A model generated the notes under the pieces. It was not told the DNA's origin, made no database searches, and saw nothing but the letters and a program-made list of their open reading frames with translations. Shown in pieces: positions 18,247-24,697 of a stretch of 64,000 nt of DNA. Source of the stretch: Halopolyspora algeriensis (GTDB taxonomy: Bacteria > Actinomycetota > Actinomycetes > Mycobacteriales > Pseudonocardiaceae); assembly GCF_003337235.1 (NCBI RefSeq), contig NZ_QPJC01000008.1, positions 124,001-188,000 on the forward strand, read 5' to 3'. Made by a program: the position numbers and the translations under genes. Each line of letters begins with the position of its first letter. The first letter of the stretch is position 1.

Positions 18247-19694
18247 GCGCACTCCTTGTCTCCGGCGGCGACAACGGCGTCCAGCAGGGCGTCGATGTCG
18301 GCCTCCGTGGTGTTCGGATTGAGCAGCGTGAGCTTGAGCTGGACCGCCCCGGCGAACTCGGTGCGGCCGACGACGGCGCGACCTTCGTCCATCAGGCGCC
18401 TGCGCAACCGGGCATTGACCGAGTCCGGATCGCCGGAACGCGGCAGGTAGCGAAAGACCACCGTGGTCAGTGCGGGATCGCTGTGGAGAGCGAGCCGAGG
18501 GGTACCGCGCACTCGCGACGCCGCATGGCGGGCGAGGTCGTGGCAGCGATCGACGAGGGCGCCGAGCCCGGCACGACCCAACGCCCGCAGCGTCACCGCG
18601 ACCTTGAACGCGTCGGCCCGGCGGGTGGTGCGCAGCGAGCGGCCGAGCAGGCTGCGGTAACCGGCCTGCTCGTCGTCCTCGGCGTTGAGGTAGGCGACTC
18701 GGCGCTGCAGCGGCTCGAACAGGGTGGCGTCCCGGACGCAGAAGAGTCCTGCCGCGACGGGTTGCCACCCCAGCTTGTGCAGGTCGATGGCCACCGAGTC
18801 GGCACGTTCGAGGCCGTCCAGCAGCGGCGCCAGTCGCCGCGAGAACACCGCGCCACCGCCGTAGGCGGCGTCCACGTGCAGCCACAGACCACGGGCCTCG
18901 GTGATCGCGGCGATCTCGGCGAGCGGGTCGATGGTGCCGAGGTCGGTCGTCCCCGCCGTGGCCACGACGGCGATGGGGACATCGCCGTCCCCGTCCACAG
19001 CGTCGAGAGCTCTGCGCAGGCTGTCCGGGTCCATCCGCCGCCGGCTGTCCAGCCCGACCTCGACGGCCGCGTCCTCACCGAGCCCGAGCACTCCGGCGCT
19101 GCGGGCCACCGAGAAGTGCGCATCCGCCGAGCACAGGATCCTCGGCCGCCCCCGGACTGCGGCATCGTTCGCCGCGCGGCCGGCGTGCTCGCGGGCCAGC
19201 ATCAACCCGGTCAGGTTGGACTCGGTGCCGCCGGAGGTCATCGCTCCGGTGGCCGTTTCCGGGGAATACCCGATGAGCGAGGTCATCGCACGTACCACCT
19301 CGGCTTCGATGGCGACCCCGGACGGTCCCTGGTCCCAGGAATCCAGCGAGGAGTTCACCGCCCCGGCCACGGTGTCGGCGGCGACCGCGACCGCCAGGGG
19401 TGGTGTGTGCAGGTGCGCGGCACACGCCGGATCGGCCGGGTCGATCGCGTGTTGGGAGAACCACCGGCTCATTTCCGTCAGGGCCCGGGCCGATCCCACC
19501 CCGGTTTCGGGACAGCTTCCTTCCGGGAAGCCGCCGGCTCCGCTGTGGAGCCCGTCCGCGCCGGGGCCGCGGGCGGGCAGCGGGCCGTTGCGCTCGATGG
19601 TGCCTTTGGCGAAGCCGTCGAGTGCGGTGTCGATCAGCGGGCGGAGGTGTTCGTGCCCGCTGCTGCCACCGGCGAGCTGGGTACTGGTCGTCAC
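18243..19694 (-). CDS. PLP-dependent group II decarboxylase for siderophore diamine
   Basis: Produces the diamine building block by decarboxylating a basic amino acid. The 483-residue protein belongs to the aromatic-L-amino-acid/glutamate decarboxylase superfamily that includes diaminobutyrate decarboxylase (RhbB) and lysine decarboxylase (DesA). The PLP lysine lies in VAIDLHKLGWQPVAAGLF; VVATAGTTDLGTIDPL and LWLHVDAAYGGG are the cofactor-site strands. Gene order (decarboxylase, type A NIS, monooxygenase, type C NIS) is the rhbB-C-E-F order, which favours diaminobutyrate to 1,3-diaminopropane, but sequence alone does not settle the substrate. The GTG at 19694 follows GAGGAAA. An iron box lies about 150 bases upstream. 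Confidence 0.85.
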   Translation of the reverse strand: MTTSTQLAGGSSGHEHLRPLIDTALDGFAKGTIERNGPLPARGPGADGLHSGAGGFPEGSCPETGVGSARALTEMSRWFSQHAIDPADPACAAHLHTPPLAVAVAADTVAGAVNSSLDSWDQGPSGVAIEAEVVRAMTSLIGYSPETATGAMTSGGTESNLTGLMLAREHAGRAANDAAVRGRPRILCSADAHFSVARSAGVLGLGEDAAVEVGLDSRRRMDPDSLRRALDAVDGDGDVPIAVVATAGTTDLGTIDPLAEIAAITEARGLWLHVDAAYGGGAVFSRRLAPLLDGLERADSVAIDLHKLGWQPVAAGLFCVRDATLFEPLQRRVAYLNAEDDEQAGYRSLLGRSLRTTRRADAFKVAVTLRALGRAGLGALVDRCHDLARHAASRVRGTPRLALHSDPALTTVVFRYLPRSGDPDSVNARLRRRLMDEGRAVVGRTEFAGAVQLKLTLLNPNTTEADIDALLDAVVAAGDKECA

Positions 19695-20069
19695 GCGCTT
19701 TCCTCGTCCCTGTTGCCGGCCCCGCTGTCGGGGCGACTGTTGCCCGGAGCCCTGTCTGCGCGGGGCTGCCGGAGTCACCGTGCGAACGCCACTGCGCGAC
19801 CGGGTGCGGTTGTGCAGCGGCTGTGGCTGCCGGACGCGCCAAGTAGGTGAGCCTTGCCTTACTTATCTTTGGGGACCCTAACCATGGCGAGGAGGCCGCA
19901 CAAGCCCGGCACTGCCGCCTCGACGGGGATCCAGTGGGGCGAAGGCGGCTGCGAATATGTGCGCGAGCGCAGGTGGCAAGGGCCGTGACGTGCGTCCGAG
20001 GGACGAGCGGGGAGCGGCACGGATCACTCGATATGACGAGTGCCACGAACCAGGTGAGGCCACGCACCC
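19695..20069. other. siderophore operon leader and upstream region
   Basis: The 375 bases separate the biotin permease gene from the siderophore operon. They hold the iron box at 19843-19861 and a leader of about 150 bases between it and the decarboxylase start. On the plus strand a short frame (19884-19988, MARRPHKPGTAAS...) begins just after the box, but it has no ribosome site or family match. Nothing else is recognised. Confidence 0.45.
19843..19861 (-). promoter_or_regulatory. putative IdeR/DmdR1 iron box
   Basis: Read on the operon strand, the site is TAAGGCAAGGCTCACCTAC. It matches 14 of 19 positions of the known actinobacterial iron-box consensus TTAGGTTAGGCTAACCTAA, including the invariant-looking GGCT-ACCTA half. 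It stands about 150 bases upstream of the decarboxylase gene. Iron-bound IdeR/DmdR1 would repress siderophore synthesis from here. The match is seen; binding is inferred. Confidence 0.7.
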
Positions 20070-20675
20070 CTAATCGTCGTCGACGCCGCGTGCCGCCAGT
20101 GCCTCACCGAGTTCGTCGGCATGGCGCAACGTGCGGATCAGAAACGGCACCGCGAATGCGGGCAGCGAACGCTCGGCACTGCGCGCTCGCTGCGCCTCGC
20201 GGGTCTGCCCGGCGATCATCGACAGCGCCGCGACAGCCTGCAGGGTCAACCCCACGAGCAGCCCGAGGCGCTCCGGGCGCACCCCGAACCGCCGGGTCGG
20301 CCGCAGGCCGCGCTCCACAGCGGTGACCAGATCATCGACCCTGGTCGTCAGGGTGAACAGGTTAGCAGCACCCAGAGTCACCAGGAGGCGCAGACACACC
20401 ACGGCGGCGCTGTCGAACCCGACCAGCCACCACTGCGCGGCGAACACGAGCCCCAGCACCGGTACCAGCAGGCGCACGAGCTGCAGACAACGCCGTGGTG
20501 ACACCCGGGCGACCGGATAGCCCAGCGTGACGGCCAGTGCGGTCACGCCGAGCCAGACCGGCGAGTGCACGACGAAGATCAGAACGGCCAAGGCCAGCAA
20601 TGCCAGGAACTTGTGGCCCGCCGCCGCGCGGTGCAGCACACTGGTGCCGGGTTGGTAGAGGCCGAGTGGAGTCAA
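20070..20675 (-). CDS. bioN: biotin ECF transporter permease (T component)
   Basis: Membrane T component that couples BioM to the substrate-binding BioY. The 201 residues start LTPLGLYQPGTSVLHRAAAG, a standard BioN opening, followed by FLALLALAVLIFVV and other helices. The coupling-helix region near ERGLRPTRRFGVRPERLG and AQRARSAERS contains the Arg/Ala-rich motifs that contact the ATPase. I chose the TTG at 20675, which overlaps the bioM stop (TTGA); the next candidate would remove the conserved opening. It is last in a five-gene operon. Confidence 0.85.
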   Translation of the reverse strand: MTPLGLYQPGTSVLHRAAAGHKFLALLALAVLIFVVHSPVWLGVTALAVTLGYPVARVSPRRCLQLVRLLVPVLGLVFAAQWWLVGFDSAAVVCLRLLVTLGAANLFTLTTRVDDLVTAVERGLRPTRRFGVRPERLGLLVGLTLQAVAALSMIAGQTREAQRARSAERSLPAFAVPFLIRTLRHADELGEALAARGVDDD

Positions 20676-21346
20676 CTGATCAGCTTCCGATAGTGCTCGA
20701 GAGCGGGCTCGGGAAGGTCGTCGGCGGCAACCCGGCCCTCGTCCAGGACCACGACGCGGTCGAAGTTGCCGAGCAGGTCGAGATCGTGGGTCACGAGGAC
20801 GATCTGCTGGGGGAGTTGTTCGAGCAGTTCGACGAAGCGCCGCTTGTTGCGCAGGTCGAGCAGTGTGGTCGGTTCGTCGCAGACCAGCACGTCGGGCTCC
20901 AGCACCAGCATCGAGCACAGCGCCAACAACTGCTTCTGCCCGCCGGAGAGTTGATGTGCCGGGTGCTCCTCGTACCCGGCGAGCCCGTACCGGGCGAGCA
21001 TCCCGGATGCCCGGCGTTCCCGCTCGGCTCTGGACAGACCCTTCTTGCGCAGTGAGAACGCGACATCCTCACCGGCCGTGGGCATGACGATCTGGCTGTC
21101 GGGATTGGTGAAGACGAACCCCACCCGGTTGCGGACCGCGCGGCCCTGCCGCGCCGGGTCCACGCCATCGACGAGCACCCGGCCGCCGGTGGGATGCACC
21201 AGCCCGTTGATCATGCGGGCCAGCGTCGACTTGCCCGAACCGTTCGCCCCGACGAAGGCGACCCGCTGCTCGGTCAGCCGCAGGGTCACGTCGTCGAGCA
21301 CGGCGTGCTCGCCGTAACGGTGTCCGATCCCCTCGAATTCGATCAC
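20672..21346 (-). CDS. bioM: biotin ECF transporter ATPase
   Basis: Energises biotin uptake. The 224-residue ABC ATPase has Walker A GANGSGKST (about residue 33), Q-loop FTNPDSQIV, signature LSGGQKQLLAL (about 134), Walker B VLVCDEPTTLLD and switch His in VLVTHDLDLL. The Q-loop context (NPDSQIV) is that of ECF-type ATPases. The GTG at 21346 overlaps the thiolase stop by 4 bases. It works with bioN and bioY in the same operon. Confidence 0.9.
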   Translation of the reverse strand: MIEFEGIGHRYGEHAVLDDVTLRLTEQRVAFVGANGSGKSTLARMINGLVHPTGGRVLVDGVDPARQGRAVRNRVGFVFTNPDSQIVMPTAGEDVAFSLRKKGLSRAERERRASGMLARYGLAGYEEHPAHQLSGGQKQLLALCSMLVLEPDVLVCDEPTTLLDLRNKRRFVELLEQLPQQIVLVTHDLDLLGNFDRVVVLDEGRVAADDLPEPALEHYRKLIS

Positions 21347-22473
21347 TGCACTCGCTCCCACATCGTGGCCACACCCAGCCCGCCACCGGAGGAGAGGGCG
21401 GCCAGGCCCGTTCGCGCCCCATCGGCGAGCATCCGGTGGAACAGTCGCACCACCAGCACGGCACCGGAGGCTCCCCACGGGTGTCCGAGTGCGATCGCAC
21501 CCCCGTCCGGGCTGACCGTGTCCTCGTCGATGCCCGCCGCATCCAGGCAGGCCAACGCCTGCCCGGCGAAAGCCTCGTTGAACTCCACGACCTGCGGCAG
21601 GCTCCCGTACCGCTGCAGCACCGCGCGCATCGCGGGCGCCGCTGCCAGGCCGAGGCGGTTCGGATCGATGCCCGACGTCTGCCAGTCCACCAGGCGCAAT
21701 CCGGGCAGCCCGAGAAGTCTGCGACGGTGCTCGCTGGTGAGCAGCACCACTGCCGCGCCGTCACTGATACCGCAGGAGTTCGCGGCGGTGGCGGTTCCGT
21801 CGGGCGTGAAGGCCGGGCGGAACCGGGCGAGCCGCTCGGGCGTGAAGTTCTCCCGGGGGCGCTCGTCGGTACCGACCCCACCGACCTCGACGAGCTCGGC
21901 GTCGAAGTGCCCGCGGCGCTGCGCCGCCACGGCGCGGGCATGGCTGCGCGCGGCAAAGGCGTCCTGGCGCTGCCGGGACACGCCGGATTCGGCGGCGACC
22001 AGGTCGGCCGCGGGGCCCATATCCGGATCGCCGATCCCCGGTGGGGCGAACGGAGCCCGGGAGTAGAACCGGGGCGGCTCGGCGGACGAGCGAGGACGCC
22101 ATGCCCGCCACGGTGCGGTGGACGGACTTTCGACGCCGCCCGCCAGACAGGCCTCGCCGAGCCCGGCACGGACCATGGTCGCAGCCGTGACGATCGCACT
22201 CAGCCCGCTCGCACACTGCCGGTCGACCGTCATCCCCGGGACATTCACGTCGAGACCGGCCCGCAGCGCCGCCACCCGAGCCGGATTCCCGCCGGGTCCC
22301 ATCGTGTTGCCCAGCACCACGTCGGCCACCTCGTCGACACCGCCGTCGTGCAGCGCGGTGCCCAGCGCGGCAGCGGCCAGCCGGTCGGTGTCGAGATGCC
22401 GCAGTGTCCCACCGGCCTCCCCGATCGGGGTGCGGCGGGCTGCCACCACCACGGCAGCGTTCGGGTCCGTCAC
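21343..22473 (-). CDS. thiolase-family acyltransferase in the biotin operon (YhfS-like)
   Basis: Thiolase fold, 376 residues. The nucleophilic Cys is in VDRQCASGLSAI (about 83), Asn in EFNEAFAGQAL and His in GGAIALGHPWGASGA. The second catalytic Cys, normally just before the C-terminal GGG, is Ser here (GLAALSSGGGLGV), so ordinary acetoacetyl-CoA thiolysis or condensation is doubtful. The GTG at 22473 follows GGAGGTG. It sits between the acyl-CoA ligase and bioM with overlaps on both sides. Bacillus subtilis yhfS is placed the same way beside yhfT and yhfU (bioY2), suggesting a role in supplying or salvaging a biotin precursor. That role is inferred. Confidence 0.8.
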   Translation of the reverse strand: MTDPNAAVVVAARRTPIGEAGGTLRHLDTDRLAAAALGTALHDGGVDEVADVVLGNTMGPGGNPARVAALRAGLDVNVPGMTVDRQCASGLSAIVTAATMVRAGLGEACLAGGVESPSTAPWRAWRPRSSAEPPRFYSRAPFAPPGIGDPDMGPAADLVAAESGVSRQRQDAFAARSHARAVAAQRRGHFDAELVEVGGVGTDERPRENFTPERLARFRPAFTPDGTATAANSCGISDGAAVVLLTSEHRRRLLGLPGLRLVDWQTSGIDPNRLGLAAAPAMRAVLQRYGSLPQVVEFNEAFAGQALACLDAAGIDEDTVSPDGGAIALGHPWGASGAVLVVRLFHRMLADGARTGLAALSSGGGLGVATMWERVQ

Positions 22474-23861
22474 GACAGCACCTCCGCGACGAGGGTTCCC
22501 GCGCGCAGCTGCTCGGTGACCCGGGCCCGCGCGGGCTTTCCGGCTGCCGTGCGCGGAAGGGCCGCCGTGGCCAGCCAGCGCCGGGGGCGCTTGCCCGGTT
22601 CCAGCTCCGCGCGCGTCCGGGCGCGCAGCGCGCCCAACCGGGGGCGCGTGTCCGGGGCGGTTTCCACGACGGCGGTCAGCAGTGCGCCGAACCGGGGATG
22701 CGGCGTGGCGGAGACCACGACATCGGCAACGCCGTCCACACCCCGCAGGACCGCCTCGACCTCTTCGGCGGCGATCACCTTGGCACCGCTGGTGACCGTG
22801 GCACCGGCACGCCCCAGTACGGTCAGGGTGCCGTCCCCGTGGCACACGGCCCGATCGCCCACGCTGAAAAAGCCACCCTCGGCCGGAGAGCGGACCGCTC
22901 CCGCATCGAGATAGCCGTCGAAGGCGAGCGGGGAACGTACCCACAGCAAACCGGCCGTGCCCGCGGGCACCGACCGGTCACCGTCCCGGACGTCGAGTTC
23001 GACACCGTCGACCGGGCGCAGCGGGGCGCGGTCCCGACGCAGCGCCACCAGGGAATGCTCGGCGGAACCGTAGTACTCGACCAGTGCACATCCGGGGAGG
23101 ATCCGGGTCAGGCGGTCCCGCAGCTCGTCGTCGACCCGCGCCCCACCGCAGACGACCGTGTGCACGGTGCATTCCGCACGCAACCGCGGTCGCCGTTCGA
23201 GGACCGCCAGCAGCGCCGCCAGCATCGCGGGCACCAGGTGGATCACGGTGTGCCTCCGGCAGGCTCGGGCGGCTTCGGTGGCCGACCAGCGTTCGAGCAG
23301 GCGCACGTCGTGGCCCTCGTGCAGCGCGTGCAGGGCGGCGAACAGGAACAGCGACGAACTCAGCGGGCCGGGCACGAGCACGCTCTCCCCACCCGGGGTG
23401 ACACCGAGATCGAAGGCCCGGAAGCTGTCCTGCCACGAGCGCCTGCTGCGGATCAGTACTCTTGGTCGACCGCTGCTGCCCGAGGTCGTGGCCAGGTAGA
23501 ACGGTGTTTCGCCGGTGCCCTGCGGTGTCACCGGCCGGGAGGAGGACCGCGGGATACCGTCCACGAGCACGTCCGGGCGCGCGTCGTCGAGAACCGCAGC
23601 GCGTTCCCGGTCCGCCCACGCCGGCTCGACGAGCAGGGTTGCGGCGCCGAGGAGGTCCGCGCCGAGGAACCAGCACAGGCGGGTCGGTGCATCGGCGTGC
23701 ACATCGACGGCCACGCGCCCGCCCGCGCATGCCCCCGCGGCCCGCAGACCGCGGGCGGCGCTGTGGACGCGCGCGAGGAACTCCGTTCCGGTCAGGATTT
23801 CGCGCTCGCCGGAGACCCGGCCGGTGACGGGGCCTGCGAGCACGGGTGGCGGTGCGTGCAC
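22470..23861 (-). CDS. acyl-CoA ligase (AMP-binding) in the biotin operon (YhfT-like)
   Basis: Adenylate-forming enzyme of 463 residues that probably activates a carboxylic acid as its CoA thioester. The P-loop reads TTSGSSGRPRVLIRS (about 128) with Arg in place of the usual Lys after Pro. The hinge/A8 region is VGDRAVCHGDGTLTVLGRAG, and the A10 catalytic Lys lies in PRTAAGKPARARV near the end. The enzyme is short for a fatty-acyl ligase. GTG at 23861 begins 6 bases after the bioY stop. Co-location with bioY, a thiolase and bioMN points to pimelate or a related biotin precursor as substrate, but this is inference from the operon. Confidence 0.82.
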   Translation of the reverse strand: MHAPPPVLAGPVTGRVSGEREILTGTEFLARVHSAARGLRAAGACAGGRVAVDVHADAPTRLCWFLGADLLGAATLLVEPAWADRERAAVLDDARPDVLVDGIPRSSSRPVTPQGTGETPFYLATTSGSSGRPRVLIRSRRSWQDSFRAFDLGVTPGGESVLVPGPLSSSLFLFAALHALHEGHDVRLLERWSATEAARACRRHTVIHLVPAMLAALLAVLERRPRLRAECTVHTVVCGGARVDDELRDRLTRILPGCALVEYYGSAEHSLVALRRDRAPLRPVDGVELDVRDGDRSVPAGTAGLLWVRSPLAFDGYLDAGAVRSPAEGGFFSVGDRAVCHGDGTLTVLGRAGATVTSGAKVIAAEEVEAVLRGVDGVADVVVSATPHPRFGALLTAVVETAPDTRPRLGALRARTRAELEPGKRPRRWLATAALPRTAAGKPARARVTEQLRAGTLVAEVLS

Positions 23862-23867
23862 GGGTGC

Positions 23868-24476
23868 TCAGTCCTCGGCAGTGCGCGGGGATGCGGCGGG
23901 CACCGTGGGGACCGCTCGGTGGACGGCAGCCGCGACCAGGGACACGAGCACGAGTTTCGCGGCATCACCGGGCACGAAGACCAGCGACTGGATCGCCGCG
24001 ACCCGCAGGTCTCCGGTGAACGCGGCCCAGTACGGGATGCCGACGAGGTAGTCCACCGCCACGCCGGCGACATTGGCGAGCAGCAGAACCAGCAGGCCTG
24101 GCCGGGGGGTGGCGCGTTGCACGATCAGCCCCACCACGACCGCGGAGAACACGTAGCCGATCAGGAACCCGCCACTCGGCCCGGCGAAGACGGCGAGGCC
24201 ACCGCGCCCCCCGGACAGCAGTGGCAGCCCGAGAGCGACCAGAGCCAGGAACAGCAGGACAGCGGCACCGCCCCGGCGCGCACCGAGAATGCTGCCCGCC
24301 AGCAGCGGGCCCGTGTTCTGCAGAACGATCGGCACCGCGGCGCCACCGAGGTAGAAGCCGGGGAAGAGCCCCAGCACCGCGATGAACGCGGCGAAGACCA
24401 CCGTCCTGGCCAGGTCCGCTGCGGGCAGGGCCCTGCCGGATGACTGCGATATCGACGTGTTGCGCGCTTCGGACAC
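23868..24476 (-). CDS. bioY: biotin transporter substrate-binding membrane protein
   Basis: S component of the biotin ECF transporter; it binds biotin at the membrane. The 202 residues have six helices. The family motifs are FPGFYLGGAAVPIVLQNTG (about 40) with the VPIxxQ core, the Gly-rich turn GPSGGFLIGY (about 104) and YLVGIPYW. The GTG at 24476 follows GAGGGA. It leads the operon bioY-ligase-thiolase-bioM-bioN; genes overlap or nearly touch throughout. Confidence 0.92.
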   Translation of the reverse strand: MSEARNTSISQSSGRALPAADLARTVVFAAFIAVLGLFPGFYLGGAAVPIVLQNTGPLLAGSILGARRGGAAVLLFLALVALGLPLLSGGRGGLAVFAGPSGGFLIGYVFSAVVVGLIVQRATPRPGLLVLLLANVAGVAVDYLVGIPYWAAFTGDLRVAAIQSLVFVPGDAAKLVLVSLVAAAVHRAVPTVPAASPRTAED

Positions 24477-24619
24477 GGGTTTCCCTCGACGTTTTGGTGA
24501 ATCCGCCGCTGCAGGCGGTACGAACACACCGGTGAGCGGACCCGCGGTCACGCTTCCGGCGGCTATGGCGAGGACAAGCTACCCGGATCTGTCGCCGGAA
24601 CAGAAAAGATCAAGCTCAG

Positions 24620-24636
24620 TTGTGGAGGCTCCACAA
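24620..24636. promoter_or_regulatory. 17-bp palindrome between dinG and bioY
   Basis: TTGTGGAG, one central base and CTCCACAA form a perfect inverted repeat 144 bases upstream of bioY and 62 bases after the dinG stop. It could be an operator for the biotin operon or the stem of a dinG terminator; on that strand a T-rich GATCTTTTCTG follows about 9 bases later. It does not resemble the BioQ or LexA sites I know. Confidence 0.4.
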
Positions 24637-24697
24637 GCGTGCCGGGCTCGCCCGTGCCGGAGTCCGCGTGAGGTCGCGGTGTCCGCCGGCCGCGGCC

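Noticed and set aside
19884-19988. Short frame starting MARRPHKP just after the iron box on the plus strand
   Set aside because: 34 codons, no ribosome site, no recognisable similarity; it could be chance in GC-rich DNA.
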